Below the pieces are notes generated by a model that was not told the origin of the DNA, ran no database searches, and worked only from the letters and a program-made list of their open reading frames with translations. The position numbers and the translations under genes were made by a program. Below are positions 50,012 to 63,300 of a stretch of 64,000 nucleotides of DNA, piece by piece. How positions within the stretch are numbered: the first letter of the stretch is position 1; the number at the start of each line of letters is the position of its first letter. The stretch is from Solea solea (taxonomy: Eukaryota; Chordata; Actinopteri; Pleuronectiformes; Soleidae): NCBI RefSeq assembly GCF_958295425.1, contig NC_081145.1, positions 20,506,465-20,570,464 of the forward strand. The letters are read 5' to 3'.

Positions 50012-51314
50012 TCACTCATTTTTGATGCCGTTGAAAGCAATCGCTCGTCCAGAAAACACAAGGTGGCTGTGCTTAAATTCATTGAATGACTTACTGGAAA
50101 TATGAATGTGGACAAGCTTTGATAAAGTCAGACAGAACTTTGCAATTCCAAGCCTTCTATCAAATAAAACCAAATCTCTTTGTTGGATTTCGCTGCTGTT
50201 GCTGTCAGGAATGTGGCAGCATGTGGGTGAGACGCAAAGGTTTTAGACTCTTTTGAGCTTTTAACAATAAGGTACGTGTGAAAGCAAACAAAAAGGCGAC
50301 TGCCACACTCAGAGTACGACTGTCTGTACTGTAGGTGACAACATGTCGCTCTATCACTTTTTAAAGACGCCTTTTGTCAGCTTGACTAACTTTTCCCTCC
50401 GACAGACATGTGCAGTAACAGTGTTTCTGGACAATGAGCGTGTGATAAGTCACGACCTGAGCTCTCCTCTTCAACTGTTTTCATTATATGTTCAATATTT
50501 AAGTTGGTGTTTGACACCAGAGAGCCAGAACTGTGCGCCTGACGTTGCTGAATAACATTTTTGCTTATACACAATCTTCTATCAACACTGCAGATATTTC
50601 CTCTGTTCAGGTGAGCTATGTAACTGCTGGACCGTCTTATCACACATTTCTTCATCATGACCTAATGACAGCGGTCGTAAAGCTTTTATAAAACGTCCAC
50701 TACGTTATCTACAAAGACTAACACCAGGCTAAAGTGATGTTAGGCCTGTAATGATACTGTTAGATTAAGATTCAGTTCAATTCATGGCACAAATGAGAGA
50801 GTTAAGTAGACTTAAAGGTGCAGTACGCACGATCGCTACAAAAAGAGTTGAAAGTAGAGTCTGTTTTCAAGGATTTTAAATAGTTTTGGGGAAAATGTGG
50901 CTCTTTGTTCTGAGCAAAAGTCGAATTCTCTCACACGTCACTGTGCACCATCAGCGTAACTCGCCCTGCTGTGACTGTAACATATAACATGACTGTTTTT
51001 GGTGAACTGGAACAGAGTTGTGTGGACATTAACAACAAGGCTAACAAGCTCCAATAGGGCTGAGCTCACTGGATTGGGCTGTTGCAACATGGCGGCACAC
51101 ATTTTACACTTTACCTGTTCTGCTGTTGGGAAAAAAACAAATCACAGCCATTCTGTCCAGTAGCACCTACTTTAGATACATATTAGTCTGAAATAACATG
51201 TGTTGTCTTGGTAGGTTTGAATGAGACCTGTTTAGCGACGTGAAGGACACATGTAATTAAAAGTCATAGATGGTCCTAATCTGTTAGAGAAGATAACAAT
51301 GGAGTAGAAACAGG

Positions 51315-51316
<2 letters not shown>

Positions 51317-51348
<32 letters not shown>
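51317..51348. repeat. (GT)16 microsatellite in the cadps2 3' UTR
   Basis: Uninterrupted dinucleotide run four bases beyond the cadps2 stop codon; in the mRNA it would read as (AC)16. Confidence 0.95.
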
Positions 51349-51352
<4 letters not shown>

Positions 51353-51523
51353 TTAGTCATCCTCCTCATCGCTGTCTCTCATGCTGATGCCCTGCAGGCC
51401 GTCTCCCGCCTTGACGGCGGCTGTGGCTTCCTCCACTGTCAGACGGTTGTACACGGTCTCGTAGCTCTTGCTGTTCAACGTGCCATCCAGCACACCCTGC
51501 AGCCTGAAGTCACGGTAGGTCTT
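51353..51523 (-). CDS. cadps2: cadps2 last exon
   Basis: Fifty-six codons plus stop TAA at 51355-51353. Starts [14 protein letters not shown], ends [15 protein letters not shown]; the acidic C-terminus is typical of CAPS proteins. Confidence 0.95.
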   Translation of the reverse strand, partial: KTYRDFRLQGVLDGTLNSKSYETVYNRLTVEEATAAVKAGDGLQGISMRDSDEEDD

Positions 51524-54500
51524 CTGATGAGGCGGGAGGGTGGAGGGAGAAGGGAGGGGAGGGAAAAAAACAGAGAACATCTTAGGAATGCAGTGAGCTG
51601 GAGGAGGCGGATGCTCTTCACCCGTCTGAAGGACGAATGCGGTAAGACTGAGGCGAAGGACAAACGGAGTCTTTTATGTGTCGGACTGGGAAGGCAGACT
51701 GATGCATCTGAGGGGTTTTTACCTTCAGTAAGAAACCATTATCTTTTATTGTCATATTTCTTTCACGTTAAACCTGTTAAACGTCTCCGTCCATTAGCAA
51801 ACTATGAAAAGACAAAAGCTGTAAAAATATTTTTTCTTTCTTGTCTTCCCACCTTTAAACACGGCGGCTGCTGCTGCTTTCAAGGAAACCACCTTTGCAT
51901 GGTTTGATTTGTCTTTTTTTGTCATTTTGTTCTTTTCCTTTAGTGCCAGTTCTCATGGGTCACGAGTTAACCCTCTTATGACCATCATGATATTCAGGCC
52001 GCCTGGATTTATTTTGATTTTCTGCCCCATTTTCCAAGCTACCTTTCACTTGCCATAACGGGCAGTTATTCAACCGTTTAGGAATTACGGTACTGAGAAG
52101 CTAACGTCACAAACGTGTGATTGGGTGGTCGTTCCGCGGAAGTCCCGAGGGCTACCGTAATTACAAGTATGTGGACACAAAGCTCTATTTCTCTGCTTTC
52201 CGGTGTCCATCCATCCATCCTCTACCACTTTATCCTCCACATGAGGGTTGCGCGAGGGGCACTGTGCCAATCTCCATAGCCTTTAAATTTCTAGATATTG
52301 CAAACGGTCTAAGAGTTACGGCAATGAGAAGTACGCATGCAGAAGGGTTAACGGGATCTTTTCTCAAAAGGAGACGTTGAATTTGCAAGTTTAAAGAACT
52401 CGTCATTTCTTTTTGGAAAAACACATCAGCACAAGCATCTTCATTGGTTTTCTGACATTGTTTTGTTTACCTTCACAATCTTAATGAGTGTTTTTAGCTG
52501 GTACGTGTGGAGCTGCAGGTCCAGTCTGTCAGTCAACCAAACACACACAGCCTTCATGCAGCCAGTATACCATTGCTGTAAGAAGAAAAAAAAAACACAC
52601 ACTAACTATTAAACAAAGTGTCAGTTGTAAACATCCATCACAGTAGTTCATTTTGTTTGAACCGCTGTGTCTTGAGGGAGTTGCAGTTAACCCTTTACCG
52701 CAGATGATCCAAAATGGCGTCGCTATGCAGCACCAGTGAGGTTGGAAAAAATTGGACTTCTCTCAGCCAATCAATGAAGGTTGGACTATGTCACAGACAG
52801 TGAAGTCACACTGTTGGACTAATCAGCAGCAGTAGCACTAAAAATAAATGCCCCTTTAAGTTTATATGTGTTTTCCTGACACTAGGTTTGAAATTTTGAT
52901 TCCAATGAGTGCCAAATGAAGGGTTAAATACATTTTTCTCCCTAGACATTAGAAATCAAAGAAAACAAATAAAAACAACAACTATGTAGCTCTCACTGAC
53001 AATGATCATTTACTTAAGTCTCTCTGTAAACCTCTTAAGATGAGCTGATTGCTAAAGGTTTTTTTACGAAGCACGGCCCCAATTTTTAGTAGAAATTGAA
53101 ATAAACATTAATAACTGGCTAACCATGCTAACCACTATCGTAGCTTTTCTCCAATAAATGGAGCATTGCTGTTAAAAGTAAAGCAGTTGAAGAAGAAAGT
53201 AGCATCCAATTAAACGTTCCGTTCCGCCATTCCGTTTTTTTTATTGTTAAGCCATTTTGGCTGTGTTGAATGAATAAAGCTCAAATTTGCCAGAAGATAT
53301 AAATTTTTTGTAAAATTTAGAACTGTTATCTCAGTTTCTTTAATTAGCCTAAAATGGAACTTACTTATTTGTTCCTCACGGTAGAAAATGTCACCTTCCC
53401 AAAACTGCTGTAAAAACATTAATATTGCCTGAAATAAACATATCAAGTTATATTTTGGGGATTTTAACCCTTTTATGGCCAGTATGTTTACACAACTCCA
53501 GTGTATTTCAAAAACAGTATTAATATATGATATGTATATGTCAGGCAGAAGTAGTTGAAGTAGCTGAAGAAGTAGAAAAAAATAATGTTATATAATATTT
53601 TTTACAGCAGTTTTTGGAAAGGTGACATTTTCTGCCACTAAAAAGAAATTAGTATGATTTTTAAACAAACTATTAATGGTTGATACCAGTGGGGGATTTT
53701 TACCAGTGGGAATGTGGTATAATTTGACCACATGGTAAAAATATGATGGCAAAACTCAATTCTTAATTTATTTGAAGACAATAACTTACTGGGAAATGAA
53801 CATGAATATTTCACGGGAAAAGGCCATGGCTTCAAAACAAAACAAAAGTTCTATCTATCCATTTATGTTTTATTAAACACTATTTCTTCACACCCTCACC
53901 CACCAGGCCGCACCTCTGTAATCGGAAGAGTGATCCTGACTAAAAATGCCCACAGCCCGTGACGTTATTCCGCTTTATTCAGAGTGCTTGGGGACATTGC
54001 TCTGACACAGTAATGACCTGTAATATTCACATCTGTTTCATGAGCTGCTGATAGACTCAATTTTACTCTGACAAGTCTGTAATTACCTTCCAATTTAATA
54101 GAGAGAAACAGACCAAAGATTATTCACTGTACTCGACAAAAGCCAAAACACACCCGCGATCATACAGGGGTCACGCAAATATTTGAGTTTTTTCTTTTTT
54201 ATCTCCTGTGATTTTTAACCTCCAGCACTGTCTCCATCACAGTAATGAAGCTCTTCTTCACTCAGTCTAAGCTGCTAAGTGTCAACAACACACATTTAAA
54301 AAAAAACATTGTGATGATAACTTAAAAAAGAGGTTTCAGGTTTGATTCCTGTTTGAGTTTCTTTTCTGACAAAAGTGGATACTACGGTGGCCTGGAAATG
54401 CAAACCATTGCTACAAAACATATGAAACACTTCAATCCCAATCAAATTTACAAAACCCACAGTCCTTACGGAAAGCGATTGTACCAAACACGATTCTGCG

Positions 54501-54835
54501 ATTCTGACGGATGTGCTCATATTTTGGATGGATGTTCTCGTTGCTGAAAGGATTGGAAAATTAAATCGTTTCTTAGTTGTGTCTTATTTGTATGTTTAAC
54601 CTTGATTTTGACGGTTGATAATTCAAAGGTTTCCTAGTTTTGGCGATCCATAAAGTAAGTCTGTGTATCCGCCTGACTGGATTCCTTTTTTAGCTGATGT
54701 AATGTGGAAATTTCATTTTGAGTATTCAATAAATATTTTGATACTGAAGGTGAACGGAGGGAATATTGATTTCTCACCAAATGATACCGTACTTGTAGCT
54801 TAAACGTCCTGAAAAGTACTCTGACATAGATAGAC

Positions 54836-54870
<35 letters not shown>

Positions 54871-57306
54871 GAGAGATCCATCCTTCCACATTTATCCAGA
54901 AAAATATGGATAATGTGACTTTTAATGCTCAACTTTTTTGTTTAGATTCATTGTTATTTGTTTCAGTTGGAGAAAGATGAATTGTGCCCCTGGGGAAAAC
55001 TTGATAGGGGACAGATTTGATGTAATCCAGATGTACAAGTGTCTCATTTTCTCACACTTTCTTCCTTCCCTGTTCATCTTTTTCTCTTCATGTTGCCCAA
55101 ATGAAATATTTCAATGCAGGGATTTGAGTTGTTTATGCTAATCACCAGGCTCTACAATCGCCTCACGCTCTGAGCGAGGCCGCGGAGGTTGTTGAAATTA
55201 CTCTTTGCTCCTGCGATGATTTCTACTGATTTTCTAACCCTCCTCCTCTCTCTCTGTGCACACGCTCACTCAAACATTTATTTGGGTCTCGAGTTTCCTC
55301 AAAGCGACTAATCAGCTGCCTAATGGCTGCCTCGCGAGCTGCGTTAACTGTCGTGGAAATTGAGTACGAAGGTGCTCCTTAATTGAGCCAATTAGAGGAG
55401 GAGAGTGAAATCAGATGGAGGAAATATGCTGGGGAAGGAGGGTGCAGGGTCACCTGCACTGCATTGTGGGTCAGTGTCCAGTCAGAAAATGTGTCTGTGA
55501 TGACATATTTTCATGATATCATTCAGTCATTTCACAAAACTACATTTCAACCATCGAAAGTTACCAATTTTTCTGTTGAGGTCACGGAGAGAACAGGAGA
55601 AAATCTCAGGTGACACCATGGACAGGTGAAAGAAAAATCTTAAAGGCAGAATCTGAGATCCAAAAGCTTGAGAAGAGATCCACATTTTTGTCCTTGATCA
55701 CAGTGTCCACAGCTGCTTCATCAAGGTGATTTGGCTGTGTCACACTTCTCATTCACACAAAGGCATTCCCCGGGGAGCACTTGTACAAAATTGACAGACA
55801 GGCACATGTGAGCATGCACACAGAGGAAGAAAACCATGGACATGATCACAGCTGCGTGTTGGCGTCCCCCCGTCTTTGTCCTGCGTCTCATTGTATAACA
55901 GCCTCTTTCCTCTTTATACCTAACAGTGTCAACAAACCTTCAGTTTAAAGAAAAGGCTCTGCAAATGAATTTGACTTTGACTCTCTCAGACGCACGGAAA
56001 CCAGGCAATAGCATACCCATAATGCTGCTGGCAGGAGGACAAATGCTGCTGCTGCTGCTGCTGCTGCACAAACACAGGATTTACTTTTTTTGTTGATACA
56101 CACCAAGTGTATGTCTCCGTGTGTGTGTGTGTGTGTGTGTGTGTGATACAAAGACTGAGTGGAGACACTTCAAAGCCCTGCCATCACCTCCCCTCAGCGC
56201 ATGACTGGGCCCTTCTGAGCTCCATTAGACTCATTCCCCTCAAACTCCCCTCTTCAAACACGCGCACATAAATCAGCACGGTGCAGCTCGTGTCCCTGCC
56301 ACTACACCCCAAACCCTCAGAGGAGGCGGCAGGCGGCAGAAATCCATCGCTCTGCATCGTGCTGCTAATATGTGCCAAGGTCTGAGCTGCCATGTCCGCT
56401 GCATTGACTCACGCCGGTGAGCTGAGGCGTGTTTGACAACTCGCCACTAAAATATTCTTTTAAATCTGAATCCTGGCGGGGGGGCGGGCGGTGAAGAAAA
56501 CGGACAGCGTGGGACGGAGGGATGGATAGATGGAAGTAAAGGTGTGTTTTCAGCTCCTGCAGAACGAGCCGGCAGCTCACGGTGTTTCCTAAGTGATAAA
56601 CAGGTCAACAGAAGCAGTTGGTGTTTTCAGCCTCAAAGCGACCTGCTGCTGCTCTCAAACTGGAGAATCGAACATCACACCAACAGCACAAGCAGCCGAC
56701 TGTGAGCCCAGTTTGTTAGCGGAGTGCACTTTCACAAACCAGCAATCTGCATATTCGCAGTCTGACATATTCAGTGTTTCCCTAAAGATGTTATTACGGT
56801 ACATTTTTATTTGCAGAAATATCCAAAGTCAAGTTTGTTGTTAGTTGTTGGGCTGCAGTGGAGAATAAAATTAAACCATCACGTATCCCTTCACTGAGAA
56901 AAGGGGGAGAAGAAAAGCTAAATTTGATGTTTGCTCTTTCAGGTTCTTCATCTTGTTACAAGTCCATGAATTTAGATTTTCTGTTACACTTTTCTTGACA
57001 TTTCGTTGAGATTTCATAACATCTGTTTAATTTAAATTAAACATTTTGTACAAACCTTCACTTGGAGTCAAGGATGAACCAAATACGTCAAGGTCACCGT
57101 CACAAAAACATGAATTGACAGAACTAAATTGGAGAAAGTGATGTATAAAGCTCTAATAAAGTAGGTGAATTGGTGAAAGGATTTTTTAAAACACTTACAT
57201 CGAACACTTCCTCAATGTAGAGCTCATCGTTGATGCGGTCTCTGAGGATGTCCTGGTTCTGTCGTACGAAGGTGATGTAGGTGTCGGCCAGATCCATCCC
57301 TGGTTT
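51353..57306 (-). CDS. cadps2: Calcium-dependent secretion activator 2, last three coding exons
   Basis: Exons 57306-57199, 52575-52471 and 51523-51353 (minus strand) join in phase 0 into 127 C-terminal residues. They read [20 protein letters not shown], then [51 protein letters not shown] and the acidic end DSDEEDD. CADPS/CAPS proteins are cytosolic and membrane-bound priming factors for dense-core vesicle exocytosis, with C2, PH and MUN/MHD domains that lie upstream of the window. The visible part is the tail after the MUN region. CADPS1 has a very similar end; the position next to fezf1 argues for CADPS2. No exon was found from 57307 to 64000. Confidence 0.92.
52198..52275 (-). mobile_element. 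SINE tail fragment
   Basis: On the minus strand, CGCAACCCTCATGTGGAGGA followed by TAAAGTGGTAGAGGATGGATGG is the tail of the 5741-5997 SINE family. It lies in the last cadps2 intron. Confidence 0.65.
52471..52575 (-). CDS. cadps2: cadps2 second-last exon
   Basis: Thirty-five codons, [20 protein letters not shown] to LIKIVK, between TTACAG and GTAAAC. Confidence 0.94.
53381..53638. repeat. Long-spaced inverted repeat in a cadps2 intron
   Basis: GTAGAAAATGTCACCTTCCC and the next 17 bases (53381-53418) recur inverted at about 53600-53638 with a few mismatches and indels, about 180 bases apart. Possibly an old MITE. Confidence 0.65.
54826..54875. repeat. GATA/GACA microsatellite
   Basis: Mixed GATA and GACA tetranucleotide run with a GAGA end, in a cadps2 intron. 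Confidence 0.9.
55140..55420. promoter_or_regulatory. Candidate conserved regulatory element in a cadps2 intron
   Basis: A repeat-free stretch of higher complexity with several homeodomain-type TAAT/ATTA cores, for example CGACTAATCAGCTGCCTAAT and CCTTAATTGAGCCAATTAGA, and an E-box CAGCTG. It looks like an enhancer-type conserved element, but no alignment was possible. Confidence 0.25.
56044..56067. repeat. (TGC)8 trinucleotide repeat
   Basis: Eight uninterrupted TGC units in the large cadps2 intron; a (GT)n run follows at about 56119-56144. Not coding in the recognised transcript. Confidence 0.95.
57199..57306 (-). CDS. cadps2: cadps2 third-last exon
   Basis: Thirty-six codons, [20 protein letters not shown] to YIEEVFD, between CTGCAG and GTAAGT. 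Confidence 0.94.
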
Positions 57307-60300
57307 CTGCAGGAGAGAGGACACAGACGAGGCTTGAGGACAACACGGACGCTCAATGCAGGGACAAACTAAGCAAGCCTGGTGATAGAAATGTGAACAC
57401 GGCCAGCGTTTCAACATGCACATCGCACTTCAGCCATGCTGTTCATAAGATACGAACACACTCGAGTGGAAGCCAGTCAGCAGGCAGCCTGTATACACAC
57501 ACTGTGCAAAAGCCCCAGGTAAATACAGGAGTCTTGTATGCCGTTTAAAACCTTTTCTTTTAGTAAAAACAAAACAAAAACAAACAAAAAACAGCTTCTA
57601 CGGGTTAAAATGAACAAATGAACTATGAACCATGACCCTGGCTCTGTTAAAAGTGGAATCCTACTTAATGTTATTGGTAAATAACATTAATTAGGTTTGT
57701 CCGACTAGCTCATGACTACAAAAATCTGCCGGGAAAAATCACACCAGGATTATTGAAGATTTTATTGCTTCAAATCATTGACAACTACATATTAAAGGTG
57801 GTGGTGGTGCCCGGAGACTTTTGCACAGTGCTTTATTCTCCACAGGGGAAATGTGCTTTGTCAGGTGAGAAGCGTACAACAAATAAGTTACGAAACAGTA
57901 CAAAACATATTATGAGCTAAGCATTTTTAAAAGAAGAGAGCACATTCCTCCGCTCTGACAAGCTGATGTGGTGAATTCACAACGTCCACACTCTTTATTC
58001 ACAATTTTAGATACAGTATTAAGCACTGGCTAGCATTCAGCAAGAAGGTCACTGGTTCGAATCCCGGTTTGACCGAGGGCCTTTCTGTGGGTTTGCTCCA
58101 GTTTCCTCCCAATGTGAGAGTGAATGGTTGTTTGACCTGTGACGGACTATCAAACTGTCGGCCTTTTGTCTTATGTCAGCTGGAATTGGCTACAGCCCCC
58201 TCTGTGACCCTCATGTGGAGGATAGAGTGGTCAACAATGAGTGAGTAAATATTTGCATGCATAGGGGAATTAGAGCACACACTTCAATGTGTCAAGCGAC
58301 GCCTACAGCCAATCTGGGAGAACAAATCAGACGGTGATACAGTGTCATGTCAAGTCCCCATGTGTGGCAGTGTGGGACACAAACCCTGGAAACGTACCAG
58401 TAATTTAGCCTCTGATGAAGTTTTTCTTTCATGCGCTCTGTCATAAACTGTCATCTCAGGGTCAGTCGCACAAATGTTCCGTGTGATTTTTGTTCACTCT
58501 GAACATGTAGTTAATTGAGTTTAGCACAAAGCATTGATCAAATTCTAAAGAGAGCAAAACATGACTTCAGGGTCTCGCTGTGGCTCCACTGACCTGTAAT
58601 AGTTGAAATTTTTATGAAGCCTTTTTATGTGCTCCCACAATTTACTAAATAGTTGCCTTGGATTCATAATTCATCACTTAAATTCTTACATTAATTCCCT
58701 CAAATGAGGAGCACTATCACCTTTGCTTTGTTTCCCTTCACACTCTGACTTTGGACCATTTATGCTTAATACTGTTCTTTTTATTTATTTATTATGTGCT
58801 TACATTTTTAGCAACAAAATGTTTTATATCTTTAAAATTCTTGTACATGCAAACTAAAAAACACTGCCTTTGAAATAATGTAGATAATAATAATAAAGTA
58901 GAATTCCTGACTTAAATGTATAATATACTGTACCCTTAAAGGGAGCAAAGTAATATTTTGTAATAACACCATTTATTTATACATATACAACTAATTATTT
59001 TCATTAATTATTATTTTCTGATTAATCAGTAAAGTGTAAATGTTAAAAAGTCTGTCACAGGTTTCTAAATGTAGAGGTAAATCAAGATCAACAATTAAAG
59101 GTATAAATTAAAAATGATAAAATTCACACATTTGACCATGAGTGGTGTTTTTTGTTTTTTTTTAAACCCAAAAACATTCAGTACAAGCTGTCAAGAGCAA
59201 CACTGTGAGAAGGAAAAATGATTCTCAGCGATGCAAGATAACGACTCATTAGAAAACAAGTTCCCTACACAAATCGAACAGGTTCTGCACAAGTGAGTGT
59301 GTGTGCTTTTGTCAACGATGAGACTAGTTTACACTTCAATAACAGAGGGAACAAATGTTTAGCATCACCTGCTGCTTCACGGATGAAAAGGAAAAAAAAA
59401 AACAATCTACTTTCACTCTGCTGGGAGAAATAAGAAGCTGCTGGAGCTCTTGAAGCGGAGGAAACATTAACTGCTGTGGAAGCGGTGGTATGTTTGGCGG
59501 GGAGAGGCCAGAGGCAAGAGAAGTGGGTAAAGCTCTGTTCATTCACACTCCCTGTTGTCAGGGGAGATTACGACTGTAATGCTTATCGTAATTGCTTTGA
59601 CATCTTTCACACCCATTTCCTCTGAGCCTACATGCGTTGGCCCCGGGGGGTCAGCGCTGCTGAGCATGACACGTCGGGTCCCCCGTGAAAAACAAGGATA
59701 TGGATCCTGAAGAAACCAAGAGACCTTTTGGCTTCACTTAAAGGCAAAAGGCAGGTTAGAGACTGGTTATTGTTAGGCGGTCGCTTATCAAAGACAACAC
59801 AAAAGAGACACAGTCCGTCACTTATTAATGTCGGGAGGGGGAAAAAAAGAAAACCCGGATCACGACAGTCAACTCCTTTGCTTCACAAACACAATCATGA
59901 GCCAGAATTAAAATTTGAGGAGTACAGAGGCAGCGGTGAAAAGGCAGAGTTTCCTGCCAGCTCCTACTTTTGATGCCGTGGAATTACTCCTCGTATAGAC
60001 TTGATTTGTTCTTCTGTCTTTGGTAACAAGATGCCAAACAGTTTGCTTCATATATTCACATAGTTGGGAGGATTTGTGAGGTCATACATTTATTCATTAG
60101 TTGCCAGCGTCCTTACAGCCGGCACATTCACACAGGACACATGCAGCCACACGGACGCCCAGTATGGTAGCGTTGAAGCCAGTGTCGCCGTAAGCTGACT
60201 GACAGAAAACGATGGAAATGGTTCATGTAATTCTTTCAAATAGTCGCACCTTCTCCAATGTAACAATAAAGTACAAACTGTGTTATAGGTGCCGTGTAAA

Positions 60301-63300
60301 ACTGGTGATAAAAACATTACTAACAGCTGTTTCACCGGCATCTAACAGCGAGTGACAGACTGAGATCAGTCAGAGTCTCTCAGCTGTAATTCAGAGGGAC
60401 TGCTGGACGAGAGGACCTGCAGATATCAGGGGTTAAAGTGGGGTCGTATGGCTGCAGGGGTATCTGGTGTGTGTGTGTGTCTGTGTTGTTTGAATGTAAC
60501 ATTCATCCAGATGGAGAAGGAGGGTCAGGTCCAGTGATTGACAGGCCTGTCAGAATCGCCACAATCCTCTGCAGTAAGTGGAGAGTTAAGGGTCTGACAG
60601 ATCAAGGACCAGAGAAGAAATGTTGATGAGAGTAAACCATGTGTGTGCTACAATGGCCGTCATGTTCTCTCTCATGTGTTGTAGCAGACACTTTCAGGTC
60701 ATGCCCATTAAAACTGTAGTGATTGAAAGCTTTCTGTTTGGACAAGACATCTGCATTGATCGATGGGTTAGATAATAGACAGACTGAAGACAGGATCTTC
60801 TCCATAACTTCCTGATAAACCATTTCTAAATCTAAAGCCCATCTACATGGCCTCAGTTACATTCATACATAAAATGAGTACGCTATCTCACATTCCATTC
60901 CAGAAGCTCACCCCGTTTGAATTTTCTTGTATTGTTTGAGCGCGGCGTTGTAAATGCGTGAGTAGCAGCAAACTTCCTCACATAATCTCGACCAAGCGTC
61001 TGCGGCTTCTGTCTTCTTCATCTTCTCTTTAGACCAAGAAGAGATGCGACGCCAACTGGACTGGAACCCGTTATACTACGGGGAGCGTGCGTACAATCTC
61101 TGTGGTCACAGTGTGGCGGTGTTTGCGTCCGTCCACATAGGGTCTAGGTGCACCACCCACTTGTGTCCACTGGGGCTGAACAAATAATCGGAATTTATTT
61201 TATACTGCAATGTTCAAGGGTTAGATTTAGATGAATTATTGTCTTGATCTATACACATCTTATTCTACAGACTAAGGAGAACATCCTTGTTCCTCACAGA
61301 TCTGCACAAATATCACACGGTTATCACTTTAAATATGTTTTTCAAATGAAAATGAGAATAATGATGCAAATGACTATTCCCTCTGATATTGCGAATCATA
61401 TTGCACTCGCAATTCCTGTTAAAAATAATCGCAATTAGATATTTATGCAAAATCGGGAAAAAAAATTCTGGGTTACCACTAAAATGAGGGGATAGACCTT
61501 CTGGCCACAGCTCCAAACAAGTCCTCTGAACACAGGCTCTAACCCTGGCACACACACTACTCTTATGTTCCATATAATGTTATATCATATATAGCAGATG
61601 AAATTCCTCTAGAGGTAGTAGTTGAAGCCTGTATGGACAGATGTCTGGGTTTTCTGGACTTCTCTGCCACTCAAACGTTATGATAACTCAGCAGTCGTAT
61701 GTAGTTCAACACATTCTGACACCAGGTAAAAACGGGGTAATGGACAGCGGGTGACCTGTGAAGAAGGCCACGTACCACTATGTAGATCGGACAAGTAGAC
61801 TCAAGCAAATCATCTCCCACTAGATATCATCTCCAGTACTACCTACTGTATATCTTCATAAGTGTTTACATTTACATTTTGACCGACACTCACCTAAAGG
61901 CTACACTCTCATTGACCACAGCTCAGTCCAAAGATTTTGAATATCCACAAGAAAAAAAGCACATCTTCTCTCTTCTTTGATTTAGTTTGTAATACTCAGA
62001 TAGAATTTCCTTTACCACAAAACGGTTGACATTCCATATCTAATGACTCAGTTTTTGCAGCCAGTAATCTCTGCAGACCAGTAGAGTAGGGTAGTTAAAG
62101 CAACAACACAGTCGGTCCCACAGGAACACACCTGCAATGTGCATCATGAGAGTTTGAAATGAATTGGACCAAAATCCGTCTGACCTTGTGTACTGTCAAA
62201 AAGCCGGTGTCCTTGTGAGGGATTAGCTTTCAAGGTTTGGTCAGGGTCAGTCAAGTTCTTGGTAGACAACAGTGTTTTGCAGGCATCAAGAGATGGTTTT
62301 CCCAGTCTGGTGAGGTAGAACTTGAACAGTCTGCACAGCTTGACATAGTCCATGATGAGCCACTGTGAGGCAGACCTCATTGCTCAGCATTAGAATTTGA
62401 ACCGCGCTGATCTTTCACTTGCTGGTTCAAACATCTAGTGGAACAGCTGCAGCCGGCAGTGGGGAGGACATCACTGTGGCGCACGGTCAATTTTGAATTC
62501 TTCAGGTTCTGTGAGGTTTCAGGGCCAAAACAGAGTAACTGTTTACTCTCCTTATCAAATACACCTGAATAATGTGAACGGGGTCAAAGTGAGAGAAAAA
62601 TCTGTACTACAGTGTTAAGTGTGTGTGTCTACGTGTGTGTGTTTGTGTCACTGGCAACATATCACTACCGCTGTTGTCACTTGAGACATCAGTTTCCCTC
62701 CTTTTATCCCCTTAGGGTTTACTCTCAGTAATTTACCTATCTTTTCTCTCGCTCTGACGAGGCGACAAAGCAGCCTGACAGATCGGAGATGTCGGCACAG
62801 TTCCAGCCAGCGAGATTAAGACTTTAACACGAGAGGAAACAAAGACAGACAGAAAGAAAGAAGAAAAAAACCCACATACAAGCAGCTCAGCACTCTTGTC
62901 ACGCTCTGCTCTCTGCCTGTTTTGTCTCCTTCACTGTTTCATCGCTTGTAGCCAAACACCACTAATCCTCTTCCAGCCTGGATAATGGCTGCCTGGTTGC
63001 TCGTCAACATTTGACAACACACACACACACACACATGAAAAAAAAAAAAAATCAAGCACTGTTCGAATACAGACTGGGCGGAGTACAGAACTGAAGTGGA
63101 GTGTTGATAATGAGCACTTTGTAATAAAAAGGGAGGGAACGGAGGGCAGTGAAATGCCAGGTAATTGCGTACCTCGACCGACCCCTTGTTTCCTGCTATG
63201 GATTAATTTCCTTTTCTGCCAGGTGTACGTTGTGTGTGTGTGTGTACAAATATGTTTTTGTACGTTGAGTTATTATTTATGTCCTCCTGTCTTTGAGAGA

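Larger units (their letters stand above)
47931..51352 (-). other. cadps2: cadps2 3' UTR and downstream DNA
   Basis: No coding signal. The 3' UTR begins with ATCT and then 16 AC repeats in sense (51348-51317). A variant poly(A) signal ATTAAA lies at 47936-47931, but the true end is unknown. Contains the DNA transposon at 49459-50011. Confidence 0.35.

Noticed and set aside
51317..51907. 196-codon plus-strand frame
   Set aside because: Runs through the GT repeat and antisense to cadps2 exon; cysteine/valine repeat start, no homology.
55945..56168. Frames with poly-Ala or poly-Gln next to TH repeats
   Set aside because: Produced by the TGC and GT microsatellites in an intron.
62144..62380. Possible upstream cadps2 exon
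   Set aside because: The translation has no resemblance to CADPS2 and no fitting splice sites.
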